DNA of 64,000 nucleotides from Kerstersia gyiorum (GTDB lineage: Bacteria > Pseudomonadota > Gammaproteobacteria > Burkholderiales > Burkholderiaceae_B), in the NCBI RefSeq assembly GCF_004216755.1, contig NZ_SGWZ01000002.1, positions 620,001-684,000 of the forward strand, in the 5' to 3' direction. Shown here one piece after another: positions 9,208-18,109 of this stretch (its first letter is position 1; each line of letters starts with the position of its first letter). Below the pieces are notes generated by a model. That model was not told the DNA's origin, did no database searches, and saw only the letters and a list, made by a program, of their open reading frames with translations. The position numbers and the translations under genes were made by a program.

Positions 9208-9555
9208 TCAGCCGTGGTCGCGGGTACGGTCTATATGTCCGAGATCCCGGGCCGGGTCCAGGCGGTCGCGCACCAATTGCTTGAGTGTCTTGGCTTCGGG
9301 GAAGCCCTGGTCGCGCTTGCGGTCCCAGATCAGTTCATTGTTGTAGTAGATCTGGAAGATGCCGCCGGTGCCTGGCTTGAGCGCAACCTCGCCCAGGTCG
9401 GTGCCGAAGGTTGACAGCAGTTCCTGCGCCATCCACCCGGCACGCAGCAGCCACAGGCATTGTGTGCAGTAATGGATGACAATGCGCGGTGGCGTAACTG
9501 CCGGAGCGGCGGCGGGCGTATCGGAAAGGGAAAGGGGAAGGGTGTCGGTCTGCAT
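9208..9555 (-). CDS. SelT/SelW/SelH (Rdx) family redox protein
   Basis: This 115-residue protein has a thioredoxin-like Rdx fold. The redox motif is C30-T-Q-C33 in IHYCTQCLWLLRAGWMAQEL, followed by the family element GTGGIFQIYYNNELIWDRK. Cysteine stands where the eukaryotic relatives have selenocysteine. The N-terminal 22 residues are Ala/Pro/Ser-rich and not part of the fold. Bacterial members are short cytoplasmic proteins of unproven redox function. It is on the minus strand downstream of a SirB2-like gene. Confidence 0.88.
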   Translation of the reverse strand: MQTDTLPLSLSDTPAAAPAVTPPRIVIHYCTQCLWLLRAGWMAQELLSTFGTDLGEVALKPGTGGIFQIYYNNELIWDRKRDQGFPEAKTLKQLVRDRLDPARDLGHIDRTRDHG

Positions 9556-9619
9556 GGTAGCGGGACTCGTCGCAATGGCGGGGAGGCGAAGACACAGGGG
9601 CAGCGGAGTCGAGGGGGCG

Positions 9620-9645
9620 TGTGCCTGCCGGGCAGGCAGGCACGA
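9620..9645. repeat. Short GC-rich inverted repeat between selW-like and sirB2-like genes
   Basis: GTGCCTGCC pairs with a following GGCAGGCAC around a short loop. There is no T-run on either side, so it is more likely an mRNA-processing or stabilising hairpin than an intrinsic terminator. Confidence 0.35.
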
Positions 9646-9654
9646 GCGGGCGGA

Positions 9655-10038
9655 TCAGCCGAACAGCGCGTCCTGGGTATGGGCAACGTGTGCGATCAGT
9701 ATGAAACAGATCAGCGCCGCTGCATAGGCGAGTGCCTTGCCTTGCCGGGTGCGTGCACGCTTGAGGGCCAGGGAACCCAGCACGATATAGAGCACAACCA
9801 GCCCGATCTTGAGCGCCAGCCACGGCGTGCTCAAGGGATTGAGCGCCAGCACGGTAGCCAGCGCAATGGCGCTGATCAGCAGAACCGTGTCTATGGCATA
9901 GCTGGCGTAGCGCAGCGCTGGCCGCATCATGCCTTGCTTGCCCAGCAGCATGGCGGCGCCTCGCCCCATGAACAGGCAGCCGCTGAGAACCACGGCAGTC
10001 AGGTGAACGCCGCGCATGATGACGTAGGCGCTATCCAT
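9655..10038 (-). CDS. SirB2-family integral membrane protein
   Basis: This 127-residue protein is almost entirely hydrophobic, with about four transmembrane segments. It shows the SirB2 pattern of an N-terminal MRGVHLTAVVLSGCLFMGRG and a C-terminal YAAALICFILIAHVAHT. SirB2 proteins were named from a Salmonella invasion-gene locus, but their biochemical function is not established. It lies between yaaA and the SelW-like gene on the same strand. Confidence 0.85.
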   Translation of the reverse strand: MDSAYVIMRGVHLTAVVLSGCLFMGRGAAMLLGKQGMMRPALRYASYAIDTVLLISAIALATVLALNPLSTPWLALKIGLVVLYIVLGSLALKRARTRQGKALAYAAALICFILIAHVAHTQDALFG

Positions 10039-10067
10039 GGTGCAGTTTCATGTATGGATGCCAGGGG

Positions 10068-10841
10068 TCAGTCTTCCAACCGGCGGCGGAAGACCAGCTT
10101 GGTGGCGCTGGATGCACTTGCGTCGTAGCAATAGCCTTCGCTGTTGAAAGTGCGCAGGTCGTCCAGCGAACGCGCGCGTTGTTCGATGGCATGACGTGCC
10201 ATCAGCCCGCGTGCGCGCTTGGCATGGAAACTGATGATCTTCCAGACGCCGTTTTTCCAATCCTGGAAGACGCATTGCACGATCTCCGCGCCCAATGCCT
10301 TCTGGTCCACGGCTTTGAAATACTCTTCGGAGGCCAGGTTGATGACGGGGCCGTCACTCTCTGCCAGCTGTTCGCGTAGCGCCTGTGCAATCTGCGCGCC
10401 CCAATAGGCGTACAAGGTCTTGCCCTTGGCGGTTTCCAGGCGAGTGCCCATTTCCAGCCGGTACGGACGCATCAGGTCCAGCGGACGCAGCACGCCGTAC
10501 AGGCCGCTCAGGATGGCCAGGTGTTGCTGCGCCCATTCCAGGTCCTTGGGCGCGAGCGTGCGGGCGTCCAGGCCTTCATAGACATCACCATTGAAGGCCA
10601 GTATCGCCTGGCGTGAATCCGCTTCGGTGAACCGGGGTTCCCACTGGGCATAACGCTCGTGATTGAGCTGTGCCAGCGCTGGGCTGAGTGACATCAGCGC
10701 TGCGATATCGTCGGCGGAGAGCTGTCGCAGAACCTGGATCAGTTCCGTCGATTGCGGCACGAAGCGGGGTTGGGTGTGCGGCAGCGCGGGCAGGGCGCTG
10801 TCGTAGTCGAGTTTCTTGGCGGGGGATAGCAGGAAAAGCAT
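10068..10841 (-). CDS. yaaA: Peroxide stress protein YaaA (DUF328)
   Basis: This is a 257-residue protein, the usual YaaA length. It begins MLFLLSPAKKLDY, the family hallmark. Other conserved parts are the ALMSLSPALAQLNHERY segment, FNGDVYEGLDA and, near the C-terminus, FHAKRARGLMARHAI. E. coli YaaA limits intracellular iron damage during hydrogen peroxide stress and binds DNA. The start at 10841 has GGAGA at good spacing; upstream in-frame sequence to 11075 is not conserved in character and overlaps the next gene. Confidence 0.93.
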   Translation of the reverse strand: MLFLLSPAKKLDYDSALPALPHTQPRFVPQSTELIQVLRQLSADDIAALMSLSPALAQLNHERYAQWEPRFTEADSRQAILAFNGDVYEGLDARTLAPKDLEWAQQHLAILSGLYGVLRPLDLMRPYRLEMGTRLETAKGKTLYAYWGAQIAQALREQLAESDGPVINLASEEYFKAVDQKALGAEIVQCVFQDWKNGVWKIISFHAKRARGLMARHAIEQRARSLDDLRTFNSEGYCYDASASSATKLVFRRRLED

Positions 10842-10934
10842 GGCGTCTCCGGAAAATTCAGGAGTGAGCGTAGCATAGCCGCCAGGCTTTTCCGCAGATC
10901 GGCACAGGCCGCAAGGGGGAAGCTGCGGCAGCAA

Positions 10935-10962
10935 GGAAAACGCCGGCCCGAAGGCCGGCGTA
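10935..10962 (-). terminator. Rho-independent terminator after the FMN reductase gene
   Basis: Read on the minus strand, ACGCCGGCC pairs with GGCCGGCGT around a TTCG tetraloop and is followed by TTTTCC. It lies about 77 bases beyond the FMN reductase stop codon, upstream of yaaA. Confidence 0.85.
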
Positions 10963-11038
10963 TGAGTGCCGGGAACAGTATGCGCAACAGTCGTGATACT
11001 GGCCGGTGCCGGCGGCTGCCGCCGGCATGGATGCGGGC

Positions 11039-11614
11039 TTACTGCTGACGCAGCGGCGCCAGTGCCTTGGTCCAACGCAGCAGTTCATCCAGGCTGGCCT
11101 GGGCGGAAGCCGTGTGCTGTTCGTTGGCGATGAACTCGCCATCTTCGCCCAGATGCTGCGGGAACATCGGCACCATCACCTGTTCGACCAGCGGCACGAT
11201 CTTGAGCGAGGTCAGCAGGGTCTTGACTTCCTGTACGGCGCGCAGGCCGCCCGAGGCATAGGCGTAGCTGACGAAGCTGGCGGGCTTGTAGTTCCACTCG
11301 TTGTAGACATACTGCAGCGCATTGAAGAGCGCAGGCGGTGCCGTGAAGTTGTATTCCGGGGTGACGAACACGAAGGCATCGGCGGCTGCAACGCTGGCTG
11401 CCCAGCGGCGCGTATGTTCATGCTGGTAATTCTGCATGCGCGGATGATTGGGCTCGTCGTAGACCGGCAGTTCGAAATCGGCCAGGTCGACCAGATGGGC
11501 GTCGAAACCGCCATGTTCCGCGGCGAATTGCTGGAACCAGGCGGCGATTTTCGGACCGACGCGGCCGGGACGGGTACTGGAGACAATGATATGCAGGCGA
11601 GGTTTGGCAGACAT
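11039..11614 (-). CDS. NADPH-dependent FMN reductase family flavoprotein
   Basis: This 191-residue flavodoxin-like reductase has the FMN phosphate loop SSTRPGRVGPKIAAW near the N-terminus. The flavin-contacting motif FVTPEYNFTAPPALFNALQ sits mid-protein, and SYAYASGG follows. Family members (chromate/quinone/azoreductase-like, ArsH-like) reduce flavins, quinones or metals with NADPH; the substrate here is unknown. A clear terminator follows the gene. Confidence 0.9.
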   Translation of the reverse strand: MSAKPRLHIIVSSTRPGRVGPKIAAWFQQFAAEHGGFDAHLVDLADFELPVYDEPNHPRMQNYQHEHTRRWAASVAAADAFVFVTPEYNFTAPPALFNALQYVYNEWNYKPASFVSYAYASGGLRAVQEVKTLLTSLKIVPLVEQVMVPMFPQHLGEDGEFIANEQHTASAQASLDELLRWTKALAPLRQQ

Positions 11615-12087
11615 GATGTGACGCTATGTGAGAGAGGGATCCAGGAGATCCGGACGTTCATGACCGGAAAGGTCATTGGCGTACCGTTGGACTCGATAAT
11701 AGCGCCGGAATCTATTGCTGTGCACCATCATTTTTCTCGATCTGAGCCTTTTCGGGAAACATGGAAACTGTTTATTCATGCGGGTTTCATGGCGTTTTTT
11801 GTTGAGCAAGGCAAGAGTGGTCCATGACTCAGCGTTCTTATTCGTGAACGATGAATGTGTCGTCTCGGCGGTTGGCATGGCGATTGGCGGCCAGTGTCGG
11901 CAGATCTGCATGCGGGCTTAGGCAATGATGGGCGTTGTAAACTGCGTGGGGTCAGCCGCCTGCAGGCCCTGTCCCGCTTGGTGGGGCAGACGGCCCTGCC
12001 ATAGCGGCCCGCCGCACGAATGTGCCGTGCCGCCGGCCGGCCTGTGCTGGCGGCCTTTCAGCCCAGAACCTGATCAGGAGCCGACCC
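11615..12087. other. Gene-poor 473-base interval between FMN reductase and gloA
   Basis: No convincing coding frame was found; the short open frames lack ribosome-binding sites and conserved features. It separates divergent genes and should hold both promoters. A small inverted repeat (ATGACC-ggaaa-GGTCAT, 11660-11676) lies 46 bases upstream of the FMN reductase start and could be an operator. Confidence 0.5.
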
Positions 12088-12618
12088 ATGTCGATCAAAG
12101 ACCTCAATTCGCTGCCTGGCGTAACGGCCCATCCCGAAGCCGTGACCCGCGACTACGTTTTCAACCACACCATGCTGCGGGTCAAGGATATCGAGCGTTC
12201 GCTGGATTTCTATACCCGTGTGCTGGGATTCTCTATGGTCGAGAAACATGATTTCCCGAAAGCGGGCTTCAGCCTGTATTTTCTCGCGTTGCTGGCAGAC
12301 CCAGGCGTCATGCCGGATGATCCCGCGGAGCGTCACGAGTGGCGCAAGGCGCAGGCGGGTATGCTGGAGCTGACGCACAACCACGGCACCGAGAACGACC
12401 CGGCGTTCCATTATCACGATGGTAATGGCGAGCCGCGCGGCTTCGGCCATCTCTGTATTACGGTGCCGGATATCCGCGCTGCGCAGGCGCGTTTCGAATC
12501 CCTGCAGGTGCCGTTCAAGAAACGCCTGGAAGATGGCAGCATGAGGGATATTGCGTTCATCAAGGATCCTGACGGCTACTGGGTGGAAGTTATCCAGTTG
12601 ACACCGCTGCAGGCCTGA
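12088..12618 (+). CDS. gloA: Lactoylglutathione lyase (glyoxalase I)
   Basis: This 176-residue glyoxalase I converts the hemithioacetal of methylglyoxal and glutathione to S-lactoylglutathione. Two VOC-type half-modules are visible: FNHTMLRVKDIERSLDFYTRVLGF, with the first metal His, and GFGHLCITVPDIRAAQARF, with the second. The acidic ligands are in GMLELTHNHG and DPDGYWVEVIQ. The length and the NDPAFHYHDGNGEPRG insertion match the longer, zinc-type enzymes of eukaryotes and pseudomonads. ATG at 12088 follows CAGGAG; further upstream codons lack family similarity. Confidence 0.95.
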   Translation: MSIKDLNSLPGVTAHPEAVTRDYVFNHTMLRVKDIERSLDFYTRVLGFSMVEKHDFPKAGFSLYFLALLADPGVMPDDPAERHEWRKAQAGMLELTHNHGTENDPAFHYHDGNGEPRGFGHLCITVPDIRAAQARFESLQVPFKKRLEDGSMRDIAFIKDPDGYWVEVIQLTPLQA

Positions 12619-12763
12619 TTGGCCCCAGGGCCGGCAGCTCGAGTGCCAGGCTGTGGCCTGGTTGCACCGGGCGCCTGGTGACGAGTACGAAATGAAGTCG
12701 ATGGCGGAGCAGTGCCGGACCCGATCCGGTGTTGCTCCGCGTTGTTATTGCTGGAGGTCGCGC

Positions 12764-13921
12764 GTGCTGCGTTTCATTCATACCGCTGATTGGCAGATCG
12801 GCAGGGTGTTTTCACAGTTCGAAGAGGATGATGCGGAGGCTTTGGCTGCCGAACGTTTTGCCGTCATCGAGCGCATTGCCGCTCAAGCCACGCAATGGCA
12901 GGCGGACGCCGTGCTGGTGGCGGGCGATGTGTTTGATGCGCAAGGCATCCGCGACAAGACCATACACCGGATGTTTCTGGCCATGGCTGGTTTCACGGGG
13001 CCGTGGGTCATGATTTCCGGCAACCATGATGCCGCGCTGGCCGAATCGGTCTGGGCGAGGGCGCGCCGCCTGGGCGCCGTGCCGGCGAACGTCACCCTGG
13101 CCCTGGCGCCGGAGCCGGTGATCCTGGAAGGCAAGTGCGCCATTCTGCCTGCGCCGCTGACCCAGCGGCATACCTATAACGACCTGACGGATTGGTTCGG
13201 GCAGGCGCAGACGCCTGCCGGGCTGCCGCGTATCGGCCTGGCACACGGGAGCGTGCAAGGCGTGCTGGCCGAAGATATCGACGCCACGAACCCCATTGCG
13301 GCCGATCGCGTGCAAAGCGGCCGGCTGGATTATCTGGCCATGGGCGATTGGCATGGCATGCGCTGTATAGACGAACGTTGCTGGTATTCGGGAACGCCCG
13401 AGCAGGACCGCTTTCGCGACAACGATGCGGGCCATGCCCTGCTGGTGGAAATCACTGCTGCAGGCGCGCGGCCCCAGGTGCAACCCTGGCGCTCGGGCAA
13501 CTACCGCTGGGTCTCGCTGGACCTGGCCCTGCATGGCGAGTCGGATGCTGATCAGGCGCTGAACGCCATCGGGGCGCTGGGGGCGGAGCACGTCGCGCAA
13601 GTCAGCGTGTCGGGGACGGTGGACTTGCTGGGCCACGAGCGCCTGCGGCAGGCCAGCCGTCTGGCCGGTGCCAGGACAAGAGCCCTGCTGTGGGACGATA
13701 CGGCATTGCGCCTGGAACCTACCGACGAGGACCTGGCCGCCTTGCGCGCCGACGGTTATGTCGGGGAAACACTGCGCCAGTTGCGCGAAGCCCAACTGGC
13801 GGCCGACGCCGGGCAAGCGGAACTGGCACGCGGCGCCTTGCTTGAGCTGGCGCGCATTCTGGAAGCAGGGCGGGGGCGCGATGAAGCGCCGCAAGCCGCC
13901 CAGCCAGCGAGGGAAGCATGA
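12764..13921 (+). CDS. Metallophosphoesterase DNA repair exonuclease, SbcD/Mre11-like (YhaO type)
   Basis: This 385-residue calcineurin-like nuclease has motifs in order: HTADWQIGR (6-14), GDVFDAQGI, SGNHD, AHGSVQG and GDWHG. These match SbcD/Mre11 metal-site motifs, except that motif I reads D-W-Q where D-x-H is usual. GTG at 12764 has TGGAGG eight bases upstream and begins directly at the first motif; an upstream ATG frame start gives an unlikely leader. The stop overlaps the start of the ATPase gene (ATGA). The pair probably forms an SbcCD/YhaO-YhaN-like complex acting on DNA ends or hairpins. Confidence 0.85.
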   Translation: MLRFIHTADWQIGRVFSQFEEDDAEALAAERFAVIERIAAQATQWQADAVLVAGDVFDAQGIRDKTIHRMFLAMAGFTGPWVMISGNHDAALAESVWARARRLGAVPANVTLALAPEPVILEGKCAILPAPLTQRHTYNDLTDWFGQAQTPAGLPRIGLAHGSVQGVLAEDIDATNPIAADRVQSGRLDYLAMGDWHGMRCIDERCWYSGTPEQDRFRDNDAGHALLVEITAAGARPQVQPWRSGNYRWVSLDLALHGESDADQALNAIGALGAEHVAQVSVSGTVDLLGHERLRQASRLAGARTRALLWDDTALRLEPTDEDLAALRADGYVGETLRQLREAQLAADAGQAELARGALLELARILEAGRGRDEAPQAAQPAREA

Positions 13922-16563
13922 AATTGACGCGCGTACGCCTGGAATCGTTCAGGCGGTTCCGGCAGCCTTTGGAAATCTCGGGCCTGGCGCCTGGCCTGAA
14001 TCTGATCGCCGCGCCCAATGAGGCCGGCAAATCCACCGTCGCCGAAGCGATACGGGCGGCATTCCTGGAGCGGCACCGGTCCAGTTCCGTTGCCTATTTG
14101 CGCCCCTGGGACGAGCCTTCCGCGACGCCTGTGGTCGAGGTCGATTTTTCCTGGCAACGCCGGGAATATCGTTTATCCAAGGCGTTTCTGGGGCGCAAGC
14201 GCTGTCATCTGCTAATTGATGGCAAGGCGCTGGACGGTGCCGAAGCCGAGGATTATCTGGCCGAAATGATGGGTTTCCGCTTTGCGCGCAAGGGCGCCAG
14301 CGACCCATCCGACATGGGCGTGCCAGGCCTGTTGTGGATACGCCAGGGGGATGCGCATGACCTGGCGCAGCGTGTGCGTCATGCGGGACAGCAATTGCGC
14401 GATGCGCTCAGTGACAGCCTGGGTGAGTTGTCAGCCAGCGACGGCGACGAAGTGCTGGCGCAGGTAAGGGAAGCGCGTGGCGCACTGCTGCACGCGGCGA
14501 CCGGCAGTCCCAAGGGAGATTATGCATTGGCCTTGAAACAGCGCGATGCGCTGCGCGACGAGGTGCGTACCCTGGAACAGCGGATTGCGCTGTTCCACGA
14601 GGACATCGACCGCCTGGCGCGGCTGCGTACGGAACAGGTCCAAGCTCAGCAGCAACGTCCGTGGGAACAGCTGGCGTCGGAGCGCGAACAGGCGCAGATA
14701 CGCCTGGCCCAGGCGGAGGGCCTGGCCGAGCGCCGCAAAGAGGCGGCTGAGCGCCTGCGCCAATGTCAGGCGCAGGTTGCTGCCCAGCAGCTGCGCGTGG
14801 AGCATCTGCGCCAGCAGGAAATCGCGCTTGCCGAACGCCAGGCTGCCCTGGCGGTAGTGCAGCAACGCAGTGCAGCGGCCCGTACGGCGCTGGCGCGCCA
14901 GGAACAACTGGCCCAACAGGCCCTGAAGGCACATGGGCAGGCGCAGGCCATGCTGGAAGCGGCGCGCCTGCGCCAGCGCATCGTTGAAGCGGAACGTCAG
15001 GCCCAGGTGGCCCAGCGCCAGGTGGAACAGCTGGAAGAACGCCTGCGGCAAGCGGAAGCTGCGCAGGACAATTGCCGTGAGCTGGAAGCCCAGGCGCGCC
15101 AGCAGCGCCTGACGGCAGCGGATCTCAAGCGCTTGCAGGCCCTGGAACAATCGGTGCGTCTGGCCCAGGCACGCCTGGAAGCGGCTGCGACGACCGTGGA
15201 TTATGCATTGCAGTCCGGCGCTACGATTCTTGCCGGCGATGATCGCCTGGACGGTAACGGACGCATTACGCTGGCGGCAGCGACGCTATTCCAGCTGCCA
15301 GGCCTGGGTAGTTTGCGCATTCTGCCGGGCGGTGCGGAGCTGGAGGCTCTGCGCGCCAGCCATGAAGGCCTGCAGCAGCAATTGACTGCCTTGCTGATTG
15401 ATCTGGACGTGGCCGATGTCGGTGCGGCGCAGGCTCGTGCCCGTCAGCACGACCAACTGGTGGCGCAGGCCGAGGCAGCCCGGCAGGTGGCCGCCAGCTA
15501 TGCGCCCCAGGGTAGTCCAGCCTTGCGTGCGGAACTGGAACAGGCTCGTCAGCAGTGGCAGGAATCCCGGCAATGGCTGGCGCAACGCCAGGCAGTAGGC
15601 AGCGCCGGGCCGGAGGCCATTCCGGGACTGGAAGAAGCCAGTGCGGCGGCCGCGCAGGCGCAAGGTCAGCATGAACAGTTGGCGCAGGCTTTGCAGGACA
15701 GTCGCCTGCAGGCCGGCGTGGCCGAAGCCGAACTGGCGGCGGCCATGGCCGAGGTGCAGCGCGCCCAGGCGGCGCTCACGGCGCCGGACCGGGAAGCTCA
15801 GCAGCGCCTGGCCTTGCTGGAACTGGCCAATGCACGTGGCGATGAAGCACAGGCGCAGGCACGGCTGGAAGCACTGGATGCCGAGCTGCAGGCGCTGGAT
15901 CTTGATTTCCTGCGCCAGGACGTCAAGCGCCTGGCCGACAGCGAAGGCATACAGCGGCAGCGCTACCAGGAGCGCGAGCGCCAGCTGGCCGAACTGGGGA
16001 GCCGCCTGGACATCATGGGCAGCGCCGGCCTGGAAGAAGATCTGGCGGATCGCCGCCTGCAGTTGGAACAGGCCGAGCGCCGTGCGCAAGACCTGGCGCG
16101 ACGGGCCAGTGCGCTGGACTATCTCTTGCAGGGCCTGGACGCAGCCCGGGGCAAGATGATGCGGCGCCTGCATGCACCGCTGCAAAAGCACCTGGACCGT
16201 TATCTGCGGATTCTGTTTCCGGGAGCCAGCGTGGAGCTGGACGACGACCTCGTGCCTGGACAGATCACGCGGGCGGGAAGCCAGGGGCTGGAGAACGGCG
16301 CGCTGATGGACTTGAGTCATGGCGCCCGGGAACAGATCGGTGTACTGGCGCGGCTCGCCTATGCCGATCTGCTGCAGGAGGCGGGGCGGCCGGCGCTGGT
16401 CATCCTGGATGATGCACTGGTGCATTCCGACGAGGGCAGGCTGGGGCAGATGAAGCGGGTGCTCTACGACGCGGCCAGCCGGCACCAGATTCTGATCTTC
16501 ACCTGCCATCCGGCAGCCTGGGAAGACCTGGGCGTGCTGCCGCGCAGTCTGAACGAGGCCTGA
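13918..16563 (+). CDS. SMC-like AAA ATPase, SbcC/Rad50-related (YhaN type)
   Basis: This 881-residue partner of the nuclease has Walker A PNEAGKST at residues 33-40, signature LSHGAREQIGVLARL near the C-terminus, and Walker B PALVILDDALVHSDEG. Long Gln/Ala/Glu-rich coiled coil fills most of the interior. There is no CxxC zinc hook. A short beta-rich, Gly-containing segment (about residues 424-477) interrupts the coiled coil instead. SbcC/Rad50 proteins use ATP to gate the nuclease subunit. The overlap with the nuclease gene supports one complex. Confidence 0.85.
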   Translation: MKLTRVRLESFRRFRQPLEISGLAPGLNLIAAPNEAGKSTVAEAIRAAFLERHRSSSVAYLRPWDEPSATPVVEVDFSWQRREYRLSKAFLGRKRCHLLIDGKALDGAEAEDYLAEMMGFRFARKGASDPSDMGVPGLLWIRQGDAHDLAQRVRHAGQQLRDALSDSLGELSASDGDEVLAQVREARGALLHAATGSPKGDYALALKQRDALRDEVRTLEQRIALFHEDIDRLARLRTEQVQAQQQRPWEQLASEREQAQIRLAQAEGLAERRKEAAERLRQCQAQVAAQQLRVEHLRQQEIALAERQAALAVVQQRSAAARTALARQEQLAQQALKAHGQAQAMLEAARLRQRIVEAERQAQVAQRQVEQLEERLRQAEAAQDNCRELEAQARQQRLTAADLKRLQALEQSVRLAQARLEAAATTVDYALQSGATILAGDDRLDGNGRITLAAATLFQLPGLGSLRILPGGAELEALRASHEGLQQQLTALLIDLDVADVGAAQARARQHDQLVAQAEAARQVAASYAPQGSPALRAELEQARQQWQESRQWLAQRQAVGSAGPEAIPGLEEASAAAAQAQGQHEQLAQALQDSRLQAGVAEAELAAAMAEVQRAQAALTAPDREAQQRLALLELANARGDEAQAQARLEALDAELQALDLDFLRQDVKRLADSEGIQRQRYQERERQLAELGSRLDIMGSAGLEEDLADRRLQLEQAERRAQDLARRASALDYLLQGLDAARGKMMRRLHAPLQKHLDRYLRILFPGASVELDDDLVPGQITRAGSQGLENGALMDLSHGAREQIGVLARLAYADLLQEAGRPALVILDDALVHSDEGRLGQMKRVLYDAASRHQILIFTCHPAAWEDLGVLPRSLNEA

Positions 16564-16671
16564 CGGCCGTTCTGGCTGGCACGCCCGCCTGCCACGTCGC
16601 TATTGCGGGGCCGGGTTCGAAATCTGGTTTTGGGGCCGGGATCAGGGGCTGGTCCATCGGGACAAAAGCAG

Positions 16672-16703
16672 ACCGCCCGCAATCCATCAGGATGGCGGGC
16701 GGT
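16672..16703. terminator. Bidirectional terminator-like hairpin
   Basis: ACCGCCCGC and GCGGGCGGT form a 9-bp stem extended by ATCC/GGAT around ATCA, with one mismatch. On the minus strand it is followed by CTGCTTTTG. It lies between the convergent ATPase and HdeD-like genes and can serve both, more strongly the latter. Confidence 0.7.
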
Positions 16704-16742
16704 TGTCAGGCAAATGCAAGCGGATGCACTGCCGGGTAGGGC

Positions 16743-17336
16743 TTACTTGGAAGCGCTGTTGCGCAGGGCCAGGCCCAGGAGCAGCAGGGTCCAGCCCTGG
16801 AAGAGCAGGTCCAGTGCCAGCAGCAGGCCCAGAATCCACAGGCTGTTGTCCGGCCAGCCAGCGGCGATCAGGATGCCGGCCAGGAGCGTGACCACACCAG
16901 AGGTGGCGATCCATCCCCAGCCTTGCTGGCTGCGATTGTTGAACCATAGCCAGAGGCGCATGGCGCCGCTGGCTATGAGGGTGGCGCCCAGCAGCAGTGT
17001 CAGCGCGGCAGCACCGGTGATCGGGTTGACAATGGCAATGATGCCCGCTGCCGTGTAGAGCAGGCCAGCCAGGCTCCACAGCAGGAAACCGGGCCAGCTT
17101 TTGATGCGCCATGCCTGGACCAGCTGGCTGACCCCCGCAATGACGATCAGCGTGCCCACGAATACGACGCTGAAGACTGTGGCCGCCAGCACGTGCACGC
17201 TGGCAACCAGCCCGAGCACCAGCAGGATGAGCCCGACGGTGATGAACCAGCGCCAACTTGCCTGCAATCCTTGCAGCGCATCGGCAATCGGGGCGGAATA
17301 TTCAGAGGGAACAACAGGGGGCTTGCGGTCAGACAT
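16743..17336 (-). CDS. HdeD/DUF308-family membrane protein
   Basis: This 197-residue inner-membrane protein has about six transmembrane helices and short polar loops. Its repeating pattern (LILLVLGLVASVH ... GVSQLVQAWRIKSWPGFLLW ... GLLYTAAGIIAIVNP) is typical of HdeD/DUF308 proteins. E. coli HdeD contributes to acid resistance at high cell density; function outside enterics is unproven. It is monocistronic, with a hairpin just after its stop. Confidence 0.85.
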   Translation of the reverse strand: MSDRKPPVVPSEYSAPIADALQGLQASWRWFITVGLILLVLGLVASVHVLAATVFSVVFVGTLIVIAGVSQLVQAWRIKSWPGFLLWSLAGLLYTAAGIIAIVNPITGAAALTLLLGATLIASGAMRLWLWFNNRSQQGWGWIATSGVVTLLAGILIAAGWPDNSLWILGLLLALDLLFQGWTLLLLGLALRNSASK

Positions 17337-17505
17337 TGAACGATTCCTCGTAACGGTAACCTTATGCCATTACTTTAAAGGAATTTCACGAATTGCGGCA
17401 GGCAGGCCAAAGATATAAAAAGGATTTACTTGATCCAGGCCATGTCTTCGAGTATCAGCGCGGGCGGTCTGACCTTTCCCTGCCACCTGCCGGTCTTCTG
17501 GGGGT

Positions 17506-17973
17506 TCAGTACGAAGAAGGGGAGGACCGGCTGGCGATGAAGCGCGCAAAGGCAGCCAGGGTGGCTTCGCTGACGTGATGTTCTATGCCCTCTGCATCGC
17601 GGCGCGCCGAATCCTCGTCGACACCCAGCGCCAACAGCAGCTGTTCGACCAGTTGGTGGCGCTTGCGGCTGACATCGGCCAGTTGTTCCCCGGCGTCGGT
17701 CAGGAAAATGCCGCGATAGGGCTTCTGGATCACATAGCCGGCATCCACCAGGCGGCGCAGCATCTTGGCTACGGTGGGTTGGGTCACGCCGATGCGGGCT
17801 GCGATATCGACCTGGCGGGCTTCGCCGGTATCACGGATCAGGTCCGAGATCAGTTCCACGTAATCATCCACGCGCTCCTGGCGACGTGCCTCGCGCGCCT
17901 GGCGGAAACTCTCTACCTGGAGCGCGGCATCCATCAAGCCCGATGTTTTCGGACGACAGGTCGGGTCGGTCAT
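17506..17973 (-). CDS. mntR: Manganese-responsive transcriptional regulator MntR (DtxR/MntR family)
   Basis: This 155-residue protein matches the length of E. coli MntR. The helix-turn-helix is QVDIAARIGVTQPTVAKMLRRL, followed by the wing AGYVIQKPYRGIFLT. A metal-binding dimerisation domain follows, with RKRHQLVEQLLLALGVDEDSARRDAEGIEHHVS supplying Glu/His/Asp ligands. ATG at 17973 has AGGA upstream and gives the family length; a start at 18021 would add 16 odd residues. It is divergent from sitABCD, its expected target, with a palindromic site in between. Confidence 0.93.
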   Translation of the reverse strand: MTDPTCRPKTSGLMDAALQVESFRQAREARRQERVDDYVELISDLIRDTGEARQVDIAARIGVTQPTVAKMLRRLVDAGYVIQKPYRGIFLTDAGEQLADVSRKRHQLVEQLLLALGVDEDSARRDAEGIEHHVSEATLAAFARFIASRSSPSSY

Positions 17974-18093
17974 GGCTGATCTATCCTGCTTTGAATTGCT
18001 GGTTTTGTTGCGTGTGTGCATCCCATCCCAGGTTAGCGATGCTTGTCAGCCGCCACTATAGCGCCAAAATATATTATGGTTGATGCTATCAGT

Positions 18094-18109
18094 TATAGCC
18101 TATGCTATA
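18094..18109. promoter_or_regulatory. Probable MntR operator upstream of sitA
   Basis: TATAGC-ctat-GCTATA is a perfect inverted repeat 88 bases upstream of the sitA start. A further GCTAT half-site at 18085-18089 and an ATAGC at 18058-18062 extend the array. The arms match the core of the E. coli MntR box (ATAGC...GCTAT). The surrounding DNA is unusually A/T-rich and probably contains the promoter, so MntR-Mn would block transcription. Confidence 0.75.

Noticed and set aside
8886..9414. Small plus-strand frames upstream of the lysR gene
   Set aside because: No ribosome-binding sites, unlikely protein composition, and they overlap the real lysR and SelW-like genes.
11624..11911. 95-codon minus-strand frame upstream of the FMN reductase
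   Set aside because: No family similarity, no ribosome-binding site and odd composition; more likely a promoter region.
14400..16200. Apparent Gln/Ala-rich repeat region in the SbcC-like gene
   Set aside because: It is coiled-coil heptad composition rather than a DNA tandem repeat; no repeating nucleotide unit is seen.
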